From positions 1 to 64,000 of the forward strand of contig JAUIBR010000033.1 of the NCBI GenBank assembly GCA_030427705.1: a stretch of DNA of 64,000 nt, in the 5' to 3' direction. Under the pieces are notes generated by a model. That model saw nothing but the letters and a program-made list of their open reading frames with translations. It was not told the origin of the DNA and ran no database searches. This DNA is from a bacterium. GTDB taxonomy: Bacteria; Myxococcota_A; Bradymonadia; Bradymonadales; Bradymonadaceae. A program made the translations under genes and the position numbers. Shown one piece after another: positions 1-8,405 of the stretch (the first letter of the stretch is position 1; the number at the start of each line of letters is the position of its first letter).

Positions 1-668
1 AACTCGCGGAAGAACGACTTCAGCGCGCGATATGAGGTCCACCCCTTTGGGCGCCAGAAAATGGCACCGGGAGCGAGTTTATCGAAGCCAAACAGCTCAA
101 GTTCTTTGCCCAGACGTCGGTGGTCGCGGCGCTTGGCCTCCTCCAACATGTGCAGGTGGTTTTCGAGCTCATCCTTGGTCTGCCAGGCGGTACCGTAGAC
201 ACGCTGCAACATCGCGTTGTCTTCGCTGCCGCGCCAGTACGCGCCGGCGACACTGAGCAGTTTGAAGTTCTTACATTTCTTGGTGTAGCCGACATGCGGA
301 CCCGCACAAAGGTCGGTGAACGGTCCATTCTTGTAGATGGACACCGTGTCACCGTCGATTCCTTCGATCAGCTCCAGCTTATAGGGCTGGTCTTTGAAGA
401 ACTCTCGGGCTTGGTCCTTCGGCCACTCTTCTTTGATGAACTTCTGGTTGTCCTTGATCACCGCTTTCATGCGGGTTTCAAGCTCTTCCAGGTCATCCGT
501 GGAGATCGCGCGGGGGAGGTCGAAGTCGTAGTAGAAACCATCCTTGATAGGCGGTCCGATGGCGAGCTTCGCATCAGGGAACATCTCCAAAATGGCGGTC
601 GCCATGATGTGAGAAGCTGAGTGGCGTACCCGCCATAACTGCTCGGCTTTGCTGAGTTCGTTACTCAT
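1..668 (-). CDS. thrS: Threonyl-tRNA synthetase, N-terminal part (cut by window edge)
   Basis: Charges tRNA-Thr in the cytoplasm. About 222 residues are visible; the catalytic and anticodon domains lie beyond position 1. The visible part is the editing (N2) domain: HSASH near residue 16 gives the paired histidines (H16, H20) and TDLCAGPHV near residue 119 gives the Cys/His pair (C121, H125) of the zinc-like editing site. The linker GAYWRGSEDN and the RRDHRRLGKELELF helix are typical of the family. The protein starts directly at the editing domain, so the N-terminal TGS (N1) domain found in the E. coli enzyme is absent. The ATG at 668 follows an AGAAGGAG ribosome site. No T-box leader was recognised upstream. 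Confidence 0.95.
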   Translation of the reverse strand, partial: MSNELSKAEQLWRVRHSASHIMATAILEMFPDAKLAIGPPIKDGFYYDFDLPRAISTDDLEELETRMKAVIKDNQKFIKEEWPKDQAREFFKDQPYKLELIEGIDGDTVSIYKNGPFTDLCAGPHVGYTKKCKNFKLLSVAGAYWRGSEDNAMLQRVYGTAWQTKDELENHLHMLEEAKRRDHRRLGKELELFGFDKLAPGAIFWRPKGWTSYRALKSFFRE

Positions 669-793
669 CGCTTTTCTCCTTCTGCCAGCGACAAAACAGC
701 GCTGCTGGCGCGCGCATAAACATGTCCATTCGGCCTCGCCGAACGACTCATACTCTGCTTGTTGGGATGGGTCAAAGCGGCGGGGCGACGTAT

Positions 794-1786
794 TTAGTTC
801 GTCGTGCCTTCTGTGTCTTTCTCGTTCGGCGTGTCTGCTTCGTCGAGACGAGCCTGAATCGCGCGTGAAATGTCAGCCTCTGTGCGGCCGCCCATGTAAC
901 GAACGCCATTCATGAAAAGGGTAGGGGTACCGGTGAGATTGGCGTCTTCACCCTCTTTGCGGTCAGCCTGGACCTTGGCGATGGTCATCGGGCTGGTCAG
1001 GTCGCGCTTGAATTTTTCCATGTTGAGGCCGATCGATGCCGCCAACTGAATGATCTTCGCTTCGCTGAGGCTCTTTTGGTGTTCAAAGAGCAGGTCGTGC
1101 ATTGGCCAGAAGCGGTCTTGATTGTACGCAGCGACGGAAGCCCGTGCGGCGAGCTCGCCATGCTGATGTCCGCCAAGCGGGAAGTGCTTGTAGTAGATTG
1201 CAACGTCATCACCGAACTTGCGTTCGACGACCTTCAGTTCTTTTCCGACCTCGCGGCAGAATGGGCACTCAAAATCAGCGAATTCGACGATGACAACCTT
1301 CGCCTTTGGGTTGCCCTTAACCGGCGTGTTCTCAAGCTCGAAGTCGTATTTCTTTTTCGTAGCAGCGACATACTCGGCGAGTTTGTCCATCACATCGGTA
1401 GAGGTGAGGCCCTCTTTTAGGCCCATTGCGATAAGCGTTGCGCTTTGTTGAGCCAAACCACATCGGTTATCGGCCGATTTCAAGCACTCGTGCAGGCTAG
1501 CGGTTGAATCTGGGCAGGGGCAAAGCTCGGCCTTGGCGATTTTGACGAACTGTTCTTTCTCGTCATCTTCCAGAACGCCGAAATTGAACCCCGGATAAAT
1601 ATCATCCGGATAGGTCTCGGCCTTCTCGTCGCCTTTTCCGTCTTCCTCTTTTGGCTCGTCAGCTTGAGCCTGTTGGTCCTTGTCCGAGGCTTCGGAGCCG
1701 CTGTTATTACAGTTGCAGGCGCCGATCGGGAGACAGATGAGCAATCCCAAGATTCCCAGCCAGTATGAAAGACTCTTCTTTGCCAT
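794..1786 (-). CDS. DsbA-family thioredoxin-fold lipoprotein
   Basis: Probable periplasmic thiol-disulfide oxidoreductase, 330 residues. The N-terminus carries a lipoprotein signal peptide (MAKKSLSYWLGILGLLICLPIGAC, lipobox Cys at 24), then an acidic, low-complexity linker to about residue 60, a helical region with several Cys, and a DsbA/BdbD-like domain from about 160. The active site is C174-P-F-C177 in EFADFECPFC, and the cis-proline loop is TGTPT near residue 286. An in-frame ATG 27 bases upstream would spoil the signal peptide, so the ATG at 1786 is preferred. The gene lies 125 bases upstream of thrS on the same strand. The substrate cannot be told from sequence. Confidence 0.88.
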   Translation of the reverse strand: MAKKSLSYWLGILGLLICLPIGACNCNNSGSEASDKDQQAQADEPKEEDGKGDEKAETYPDDIYPGFNFGVLEDDEKEQFVKIAKAELCPCPDSTASLHECLKSADNRCGLAQQSATLIAMGLKEGLTSTDVMDKLAEYVAATKKKYDFELENTPVKGNPKAKVVIVEFADFECPFCREVGKELKVVERKFGDDVAIYYKHFPLGGHQHGELAARASVAAYNQDRFWPMHDLLFEHQKSLSEAKIIQLAASIGLNMEKFKRDLTSPMTIAKVQADRKEGEDANLTGTPTLFMNGVRYMGGRTEADISRAIQARLDEADTPNEKDTEGTTN

Positions 1787-1955
1787 AACGAGGCTCAATG
1801 CTTTGACATCCAAACAAATCCGGGGGTCGCCCGAGACCAGCGATTAATGCTTGAGGCGGGCGGGCGCGTCAAGCAGCTTTGCCAGTCAACCACCGAAACC
1901 GGGTTCATAATTCCTGCGAATTGCGCCTTTATCGAACTCAACCTAGACTCCCGAC

Positions 1956-2723
1956 ATGCGTTCAACTCTGCCCATGCTGCTAATGTGTACGACCCTGTTG
2001 GGGTGCACATCTATTGAGGATGAGCCGCTTCTGGATGAAGACGGGAATCTCATCCCGACGCCTGGGCCATACGATTACTGGCTGGATATTGAAGATGCTC
2101 AGCCAACCGGGGACACATCGCTGCGTCCGACGATCGAATTGAAGTTCAATGCACACTTAGAAGACGACGACTTCATCGATTTCAACATGGCCTGGTTGGC
2201 GTCGGGTGGAATCCGCGCATCGGGGCTGACGTCATATCGGGTCCGCGATCGCACGCTCGTCTTTCGGCCTTACAACAATCTGATCGAAGGGTTGCGCTAC
2301 CGTCTGATCGTCAATGATGCGCTGCTGGAAAGTGTGACTGGGGCCCCGGCTGATATCTCGACGTTGCCACTTGTGATTGCATCATCTGAAATTCCGATCG
2401 AAGAACCGGAGCCCGAACCTGACGTCGCGTGGCCGGATGTTCGACGCGTGTTTGAGCGAAAATGCTGGTCTTGCCACCAGGACCCATCCTGGCAGCTCAA
2501 TCCTCTAACAAGGGAGTCGATGATCGGTACGAAGGCGCTTGAATCGGACGAGCTTTTGGTCATCCGCTATGACCCCGCAGACTCGTATCTGATGCACAAG
2601 GTCATCCCTGATTATCCCATCCGCCGTTATGGTGTGCAGCCCCCGACATGGTCGGACGCTGAGCCTTTAACTGAAACTGAACTGGCGCTGATTGAGGATT
2701 GGATTCGCGTCGGCGCGCCTTAG
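1956..2723 (+). CDS. Lipoprotein with one CXXCH haem-type motif
   Basis: 255 residues with a lipoprotein signal (LLGC, Cys 17). Residues about 35-145 look like a bacterial Ig-like domain (DTSLRPTIELKFNA ... LVFRPYN, the SbsA/Big_5 pattern). After a Pro/Glu hinge (EEPEPEPD) comes a short domain with C170-W-S-C-H174, a covalent haem attachment motif, ending in TETELALIEDWIRVGAP, which is the usual end of planctomycete-type cytochrome-like domains. A role in envelope electron transfer or haem sensing is inferred. The ATG has no clear ribosome site, and TAGACT ends 6 bases before it, so the mRNA could be leaderless. The stop overlaps the stop of the convergent MATE gene. Confidence 0.8.
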   Translation: MRSTLPMLLMCTTLLGCTSIEDEPLLDEDGNLIPTPGPYDYWLDIEDAQPTGDTSLRPTIELKFNAHLEDDDFIDFNMAWLASGGIRASGLTSYRVRDRTLVFRPYNNLIEGLRYRLIVNDALLESVTGAPADISTLPLVIASSEIPIEEPEPEPDVAWPDVRRVFERKCWSCHQDPSWQLNPLTRESMIGTKALESDELLVIRYDPADSYLMHKVIPDYPIRRYGVQPPTWSDAEPLTETELALIEDWIRVGAP

Positions 2724-4225
2724 ACTTCGATCTTCTTCCAAGACCCGTCCCAGAACTTCCATCCCATGGCTAGCGCGAGCGCAAGCACGTAGACGGCAGC
2801 GCTCATCCAAACGCCCAGGAACCCGAACTCGAGCACGATCCCAAACACGTAGCTCAACGGTGCCAGGCAAAGGCCGTGGAGGATAAACTCCACCCACATC
2901 ACGTACTTGGTGTTTCCGGCACCAAACAAGGCTTGGGTGAGGATCAAGGACATCGCGACGAAGATTTCCAGTGACGCCATGATGCGCAGGCCGGGTACAG
3001 CCGCGTGAATCACAATCGCATCGTTGCTGAGCCAGCCGAGGAAGAACTCGGGAACGAGGATAACGATGAATCCCAGTGCACCAAAGAAGTAGGCGCCGAG
3101 CTTGACCGAATCCCAACCGTAGGCTTCCGCCAGGTCGAACTTACCTTCGCCCATGGATTGTGAAACAAGCGTCGCGGTCGCTGTGCCGAAGGCGATGCAC
3201 ATCACAAAGCCGATCAACAACAGATCGATGATGAGCTTGGCAGCCGTGGTGAACACAGGAGGACGACTATTGGCCACCACGTAACCCCATTCCTCGGTGT
3301 AGGCGAGTGCATCCCACGCCGGAAGCGAGCGCACGGCAGCTTGGAATTCGGTCGCGCCGGACTGAGCGTAGAGGGTGGTCTGTTGGAGCGATTCCATCAC
3401 CGCTTGCTCGTCGAGCATGCCGATGATCTTCATATAAAGAAGCACGCCGCTCATCACGAACACCTGGGCTGCCCCTGAAGGGACACTCAGTTTGATGAGC
3501 TCCCACATCACGGTCGGATTGAGGTTTTTAGGTCGGTAGAAGCGGTAGGTCTTGCTGTATTTGCCGCGGAAGCTCCACAGCACCATCACAATCAGTCCGA
3601 TATACGTGGAAATCAGGCTCGCGATCGCGGCACCCGTTACGTAGTACGCGGGAACGGGGCCGCCGCCAAAAATGAACAGGTAGTTGAGAACGATGTTCGC
3701 ACAGTTCATGACGATAGCCGCATACATGTGTACGCGCGTGCTGCCGATGCCGTCGAAGAACCCCTTGTATCCAGTCGTCACCACGAGGGCGGTCACCCCT
3801 AAGATACGCAGGCGCGCGTAAGGAATCCCCAGGTCCTTTACAGACTCGTTATTCGTCAGGAAATCGAAGAAATGTGGGACACCAAACCAACCGAACGCGG
3901 TGAAAACCACGCTCGAGATCGCAGCGACCAAGACCATGTTTGTGAGGATGACACCAGCCTCTTCGGGCTGTTTTGCACCGCTTCGACGTGCCGTCATCGC
4001 TTGGGTGCCGACACCGATAGCGGCCAAAAATCCGCCGATTCCCCAGAGCATTGGGAGGCTGAATCCGAGGGCAGATTGTCCGGGGATTGAATACGCCGGA
4101 TCCAACATACCGACGAAGATTGTATCGACGATATTGATGAGCGTCTGAGTGAGCATCGCAATAACGATCGGCGCAGCCAAGGCCGTGATCGTCTTTGCTC
4201 GTTGTTTGTCGACAGCTAGATTCAT
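2720..4225 (-). CDS. MATE-family multidrug/metabolite exporter
   Basis: Cation-coupled efflux protein of the inner membrane, 501 residues, about 12 transmembrane helices. The N-terminal half has typical MATE features: APIVIAMLTQTLINIVDTIFVG, then GIGTQ-like IGVGTQAMTARRSGA. The protein is about 50 residues longer than usual; the extra length is mostly a hydrophilic loop around residues 275-330 (ESLQQTTLYAQSGATE ... EEWGYVVANSRPP). A GTG two codons upstream is possible, but the ATG at 4225 is preferred. It converges on the haem-motif lipoprotein, sharing a TTAG tetranucleotide for both stops. Substrate unknown. Confidence 0.92.
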   Translation of the reverse strand: MNLAVDKQRAKTITALAAPIVIAMLTQTLINIVDTIFVGMLDPAYSIPGQSALGFSLPMLWGIGGFLAAIGVGTQAMTARRSGAKQPEEAGVILTNMVLVAAISSVVFTAFGWFGVPHFFDFLTNNESVKDLGIPYARLRILGVTALVVTTGYKGFFDGIGSTRVHMYAAIVMNCANIVLNYLFIFGGGPVPAYYVTGAAIASLISTYIGLIVMVLWSFRGKYSKTYRFYRPKNLNPTVMWELIKLSVPSGAAQVFVMSGVLLYMKIIGMLDEQAVMESLQQTTLYAQSGATEFQAAVRSLPAWDALAYTEEWGYVVANSRPPVFTTAAKLIIDLLLIGFVMCIAFGTATATLVSQSMGEGKFDLAEAYGWDSVKLGAYFFGALGFIVILVPEFFLGWLSNDAIVIHAAVPGLRIMASLEIFVAMSLILTQALFGAGNTKYVMWVEFILHGLCLAPLSYVFGIVLEFGFLGVWMSAAVYVLALALAMGWKFWDGSWKKIEV

Positions 4226-4253
4226 AACCACTCAGAACCGCGGCGCGCGCGGA

Positions 4254-4282
4254 GGTATAGTGGACCTACACCTTAGACGCAA
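4254..4282 (-). promoter_or_regulatory. Candidate sigma70-type promoter for the MATE gene
   Basis: On the minus strand TTGCGT (4282-4277) is followed after 17 bases by TATACC (4259-4254). It sits about 30 bases upstream of the MATE start. This is pattern matching only. Confidence 0.35.
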
Positions 4283-4353
4283 GCCATAGACTCTAGATTC
4301 CGGTTTTGATCGCGCGTGACTTTGATGCCCGGAAGAAGCGGTTCCGGCTACCC

Positions 4354-4383
4354 TTGACGATCATCAGGGTGCTGTCGTACCTT
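4354..4383 (+). promoter_or_regulatory. Candidate promoter for pal
   Basis: TTGACG (4354-4359), an 18-base spacer and TACCTT (4378-4383), about 50 bases before the pal start codon. The -35 match is good and the -10 match is weak. Confidence 0.3.
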
Positions 4384-4435
4384 CCGCTCCAGTTTGTATG
4401 AAAGTGTAAGATAAAAGGGTTTAGGAGCATTGCTG

Positions 4436-5212
4436 ATGAAGTTGCGGACGTTATTCCTCACGCTAATCGCGCTGGCTGCACTCGTTTTCACGACGGGATG
4501 CGGACCTGACTATCCAAAGTGCGACACCGATGACGACTGCGCGAGCAGCGAAAAGGGCCAGGCAGAGGGCAATCTCTTCTGTCTCAACGGTTTGTGCCAG
4601 CAGTGCCGCGAAGACGCGCACTGTGGCGACCCCGGTCTGGAGTGTAACGCAGGTGTCTGTGAGCAGATCCCTGGATACTGCACCAGCGAATCGGATTGCC
4701 CAGGCAAGCAGAAGTGCCGCAATAATCAGTGTGGCGCGGAATGTCAGGACAACAGCGAATGTCCAGACGGCACCGAGTGCCAGGGTGGCTCATGTGTCGC
4801 CAAGGCTGAGTGCTCATCGGACGGCGACTGCCCGAACGGCCAAATCTGCGAAGGCGGCAAGTGCATCGCTGCAAGTGGTGACTGCAACGTCGACACGATT
4901 TACTTCGGGTACGACGACGCAAGCGTCGACACGTCAGCACGCTCCGTACTTCAGTCGAATGCAGACTGCATCAAGAAGCGTGGCCTGAAAGTTCAAATCG
5001 CCGGTCACTGCGACGAGCGTGGAACGTCTGAATACAACATCGCTCTTGGTGAGCGTCGTGCTCGCAATACGGTGAAGTACCTCCAATCGCTCGGCGTCGA
5101 GAAGGGCTCGATGTCCACCATCTCGTACGGTGAAGAGCAGCTGTCACGCGAGTGCGGCGAAGAAGGTCCCGAGAGCTGCCACCGCGCAAACCGACGTGTT
5201 GAGTTCAAGTAA
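4436..5212 (+). CDS. pal: Peptidoglycan-associated lipoprotein (Pal/OmpA-like) with Cys-rich insert
   Basis: Outer-membrane lipoprotein that anchors the envelope to peptidoglycan. 258 residues: signal peptide with lipobox TTGC, then about 120 residues of Cys-rich repeats (pattern CxxDxxCxxGxxCxxGxC, for example DCPNGQICEGGKC), then a C-terminal OmpA domain from about residue 150. The OmpA domain is close to Pal: GHCDERGTSEYNIALGERRA holds the Asp and Arg that bind diaminopimelate. Ordinary Pal has only a short linker, so the insert is unusual. TTG CTG precede the ATG in frame; the ATG at 4436 is 8 bases after AGGAG and is preferred. A strong terminator follows. The next gene is CpoB/YbgF-like, as in tol-pal loci, but no tolQRAB is present here. 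Confidence 0.93.
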   Translation: MKLRTLFLTLIALAALVFTTGCGPDYPKCDTDDDCASSEKGQAEGNLFCLNGLCQQCREDAHCGDPGLECNAGVCEQIPGYCTSESDCPGKQKCRNNQCGAECQDNSECPDGTECQGGSCVAKAECSSDGDCPNGQICEGGKCIAASGDCNVDTIYFGYDDASVDTSARSVLQSNADCIKKRGLKVQIAGHCDERGTSEYNIALGERRARNTVKYLQSLGVEKGSMSTISYGEEQLSRECGEEGPESCHRANRRVEFK

Positions 5213-5235
5213 ATAGACACGTGAATTCACTTTGA

Positions 5236-5261
5236 GGCCCGCTTCTTCGCGGGCCTTTTTT
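5236..5261 (+). terminator. Rho-independent terminator after pal
   Basis: GGCCCGC (5236-5242), loop TTCTTC, GCGGGCC (5249-5255), followed by six T. A perfect 7-bp GC-rich stem 24 bases after the pal stop. Confidence 0.93.
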
Positions 5262-5329
5262 GATCTACCCATCAGCTTGTACCAGCCTCGCTGCCGAGCT
5301 ATGTTTCCGCGACTCTCGACGAGGTCGAT

Positions 5330-6133
5330 ATGAAGAAACAACTGACGCTATTCACCATTCTTTTCTCCGCCATCCTGCTGACAGGCTGTGTCCCGGTCTG
5401 GACCGGATCGGCCATGCAGGAAGACATCGACCAGCTCAAAAAGGGTCAGGCCGACCTCAATGACAATCTGGGCGAGAAACAGCAAGAACTCTCCGGGATG
5501 GTTGAGCAAGCGCGCAAGGACGTCGCAGAGGTAAAGAAGGTCCTTGAGGAAGCGACAAAGCTCCTTCAACGAAACGACGCAGATTTCGGAATGGAGGTCG
5601 AGCAGACCCGCATGGAACTTCAGCGTTTGCGTGGCGAGATCGAGAAGATGTCGTTCGACTTTTCACGACTCCAAGAGGACCTGAAGCTTTTTAAGGAGGA
5701 CGTCGATCTCCGATTCGCGGAAGGTGGGGCGCTCAAGATGCCCGACAAACCCAAAGAGCTGATGAAGTACGCGAAGGAGAAGTTCGACGCCAATGATTGG
5801 CGCTCGGCGCGGCGAGCATATCAGACGTTTGTCACCAAGTTTCCGAAAGACTCCGATGTCGCAGAAGCGCAGTTCATGGCAGGCGAGACCCTGTTCAACG
5901 AGAAGCAATGGGTGAGCGCAGTCTACGAGTATCAAAAGGTGCTTCAGGGCAGCAAACCAGGTTCGTACGCAGGTGATTCCGCATTCCGAATCGGTCAATC
6001 GTTCGGGAAGCTAGGCAAGTGCGAGCAGGCGGCGCTGTTCTATGAGAGCGTTGTAAAGGACTACCCAAAGTCTCGATTCGCGCGCAACGCGAAGTCGGAG
6101 CTTAAAAAGGCGAAGGCAGGCAAATGCGATTGA
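5330..6133 (+). CDS. CpoB/YbgF-like coiled-coil and TPR lipoprotein
   Basis: 267 residues. The signal peptide ends at the lipobox LTGC. A long coiled coil covers about residues 28-130 (heptads rich in Gln, Glu, Lys and Leu), followed by TPR repeats from about 145 (KYAKEKFDANDWRSARRAYQ, ETLFNEKQWVSAVYEYQKVL, FGKLGKCEQAALFYESVVKDYP). This is the layout of the Tol-Pal accessory protein CpoB (YbgF), which coordinates cell-wall synthesis with outer-membrane constriction. It differs from E. coli CpoB in being a lipoprotein. It follows pal but has its own start behind the terminator, with GAGG before the ATG. It overlaps the next gene by 10 bases and so heads a coupled operon. Confidence 0.85.
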   Translation: MKKQLTLFTILFSAILLTGCVPVWTGSAMQEDIDQLKKGQADLNDNLGEKQQELSGMVEQARKDVAEVKKVLEEATKLLQRNDADFGMEVEQTRMELQRLRGEIEKMSFDFSRLQEDLKLFKEDVDLRFAEGGALKMPDKPKELMKYAKEKFDANDWRSARRAYQTFVTKFPKDSDVAEAQFMAGETLFNEKQWVSAVYEYQKVLQGSKPGSYAGDSAFRIGQSFGKLGKCEQAALFYESVVKDYPKSRFARNAKSELKKAKAGKCD

Positions 6134-7629
6134 AGCCACTTGTCATTCTGTGTCTATGCGCCGCGCTGTTTGGCTGCGAAGACAAACCCACCGAGCAAGC
6201 CGAGGCCGAAGAGCCTCGCCCACAACGTCCACAGGACGTAATCGCGCACGCTCATGCCCGTGACGCCGTCGGTACCGCATTAGTGTCGGCTGTGAAGAAT
6301 GGCTTCCGGCGCGCGGAGCTCAAAGCTCGGAACATGCAGCCTCCCGCGGTGCCCGACGAGTATGATGCTGCGTCACCGACGCTCACTGTTCTCTTTGGTG
6401 CAAACAACCATGGTGAGCGCGAGGATTGTGGCTGTAAGGCCAACCCTCTTGGTGGACTGACTCGCCGCGCCACCCTGATCAACGCCTCTGCAGCCAACGA
6501 CGAGGTGGCCAAAAAGTGGTGGGGCGATGGGGCAGGAACCAAAGAGTTTGTGGTCGTGGATGCGGGTGACAGCCTCTTCAAAAACTCAACGTTGGACAAA
6601 GGACACCCAGACGCGCAGGCCCAAGCGAAATACGACGCTGAATCGGTTGTACAGGCGTTGGCAGCATCGCCGCTCGATGCCTACAACATCGGTGAGAACG
6701 ATCTGGTCTTCGGCACCAATGAGTTGAAGCGGTTGCAGAAGATCGGTGACATCCCGTTCATCTCGGCGAACTTGCTTGATGCGAAGTCGCAGGAACTACT
6801 GTTTCCAGGTCATGTCGTCGTCGAACGACAAGGTCTAAAGGTAGGCATCATCGGGCTGACAAAGGTGGCGCCTCGAGCGAAAGACTACTACTCCAAACGC
6901 AAGGTCGCGATTAAGTCGACCGACCTGGCGCTGGAAGAAGAAACGAAAGCGGTTGGGGACGTTGATATCATCCTGCTCCTATCGAACCTCGGCATGGCAG
7001 ATACGCGCGACGTCATTTCGGCTCAAAAGGGCAAGAAGCCCGCGGTGGTCTTCGTTTCGAACAGCAACAAACTCACCGTGCAGCCAGAGTGGGTCGATGG
7101 AATCCCGTTGGTAGAGCCTCTGAGCCGCGGCAAGTACTACGGACGCGTGAACATCTTCCGGAAGGGCAGTGAGCCATTGCAATATCGCAATGTCGCAGTC
7201 GATCCCCGCCGCGCGATTCAAGAGTACCGACGCGGTTGGTCGGCGTATGTCAGCGCCCGCAAGCAGTATTGGAACAACTTGCGCGAGATCGCGAAGTTGG
7301 AGTTGGAGTTGTCCAAGACGACACCCGACGCAGGGCTTGAAGCCGAGACTCAAAAACGGCTGAAGTCGCGAAAAGCGTTTCTCACACGTGAATCCAAACG
7401 GGTAGAGAGTCGATTAGATGTGGCGTCCACAAGCTTGAACACCGCTGCAGGCGAGCTGATGACCCTCGATCGGGACCTTTCGAAAGATGCGAAGGGTGAC
7501 GACTGGATCGAGACGAATGTCATCCAGGTCAAACTTGAGATTCCCGAAGCCAACGCTGAGCGGAAGATTTTGGACAAACGCGAAGCTAAACGGCCCGATG
7601 CGTCCAAGAAACGTCGAGGTAAGAAGTGA
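6124..7629 (+). CDS. Metallophosphatase (5'-nucleotidase-like) lipoprotein
   Basis: 501 residues; lipobox FGC (Cys 18). The central part is a calcineurin-like/UshA-type phosphoesterase fold: LTVLFGANNHGE for the first metal motif, VVVDAGDS for the second (D146, D149), and YNIGENDL where the family usually has GNH(D/E), here GEN-D. A conserved DCGCKANPLGGLTRR segment (C102, C104) is seen in deltaproteobacterial members. The C-terminal 150 residues are basic and partly coiled coil. Hydrolysis of a periplasmic phosphoester is likely, but the weak third motif leaves the activity open. It overlaps both neighbours in a six-gene operon. Confidence 0.78.
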   Translation: MRLKPLVILCLCAALFGCEDKPTEQAEAEEPRPQRPQDVIAHAHARDAVGTALVSAVKNGFRRAELKARNMQPPAVPDEYDAASPTLTVLFGANNHGEREDCGCKANPLGGLTRRATLINASAANDEVAKKWWGDGAGTKEFVVVDAGDSLFKNSTLDKGHPDAQAQAKYDAESVVQALAASPLDAYNIGENDLVFGTNELKRLQKIGDIPFISANLLDAKSQELLFPGHVVVERQGLKVGIIGLTKVAPRAKDYYSKRKVAIKSTDLALEEETKAVGDVDIILLLSNLGMADTRDVISAQKGKKPAVVFVSNSNKLTVQPEWVDGIPLVEPLSRGKYYGRVNIFRKGSEPLQYRNVAVDPRRAIQEYRRGWSAYVSARKQYWNNLREIAKLELELSKTTPDAGLEAETQKRLKSRKAFLTRESKRVESRLDVASTSLNTAAGELMTLDRDLSKDAKGDDWIETNVIQVKLEIPEANAERKILDKREAKRPDASKKRRGKK

Positions 7630-8405
7630 GTTACGACCTCGAACAGCGTGCCGCTGAGGCGATCGCTCGTCGCGCTGGCAAGATGATCTTGGAGGGCATG
7701 CGACAAGGGTTCGACGTGGACCTGAAGGGCAAGAACGACCTCGTGACCAACGTGGATCGAGCCATCGAGGTGTTCTGCCGAGCCGAGTTCGAGACTTTGT
7801 TTCCAAACGACGGATTTTTGGGAGAAGAGTTCGGTGGGCAAGGCCCAGAAGGGCGCCAATGGGTTGTGGACCCGATTGATGGCACCCTGAACTTTGCGCA
7901 GGGCATTCCCATGTCATGTGTCTCGATCGCGTTGCTCGATAGTGGAAAGGTCGTCGTTGGCGTCATTTATGAGCCTTATCGTGATGAGCTTTTCAGTGCT
8001 CAGATCGGCCAAGGTGCTGATCTAAACGGACAGAAGCTGAACACATCATCGACTGAGGTCGTGGCAGACGCCGTCATCGCGACTGGGTTTCCGCCACTCA
8101 AGACCACCGAAGATGAAGACAATCTTGAGTGTTTTGCCGCCGTTACCCGTGCCAGCCGAGGCCTGCGACGTTTGGGCTCGGCCGCATTGGACCTGGCTTA
8201 TGTCGCAGCCGGGCGCTTGGATGCCTTCTGGGAGTTCCACCTCAATCCTTGGGATACGCTGGCCGGCGTACTGTTGGTTAGCGAAGCGGGTGGGGCAGTG
8301 ACGGATGAACGTGGCGGCCCATATTCTGGATTTGAGAACTGCGTTGTCGCGACAAATGGGTTAATTCAAGACGAATTGCTGGATACGTTACAAAGCGCGC
8401 TATGA
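7626..8405 (+). CDS. suhB: Inositol-1-monophosphatase family protein
   Basis: 259-residue Mg2+-dependent phosphatase of the IMPase/SuhB family. Metal ligands are visible in FLGEE (E67/E68), DPIDGTLNF (D82, D85, G86, T87) and PWDTLAG (D210; the usual form is WDxAAG). Substrates in the family are inositol monophosphates, sugar phosphates or PAP; which one applies is unknown. The start is GTG at 7626, overlapping the upstream TGA (GTGA), and the stop overlaps the next ATG (ATGA), so it is translationally coupled on both sides. The symbol is given by family only. Confidence 0.9.
   Translation: MSYDLEQRAAEAIARRAGKMILEGMRQGFDVDLKGKNDLVTNVDRAIEVFCRAEFETLFPNDGFLGEEFGGQGPEGRQWVVDPIDGTLNFAQGIPMSCVSIALLDSGKVVVGVIYEPYRDELFSAQIGQGADLNGQKLNTSSTEVVADAVIATGFPPLKTTEDEDNLECFAAVTRASRGLRRLGSAALDLAYVAAGRLDAFWEFHLNPWDTLAGVLLVSEAGGAVTDERGGPYSGFENCVVATNGLIQDELLDTLQSAL

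Noticed and set aside
120-620. 166-codon open frame on the plus strand
   Set aside because: It is antisense to thrS, whose minus-strand protein has clear family motifs.
729-743. Small hairpin TTCGGC-CTC-GCCGAA upstream of thrS
   Set aside because: The stem is short and no T-run follows on the minus strand, so I do not call a terminator or T-box.
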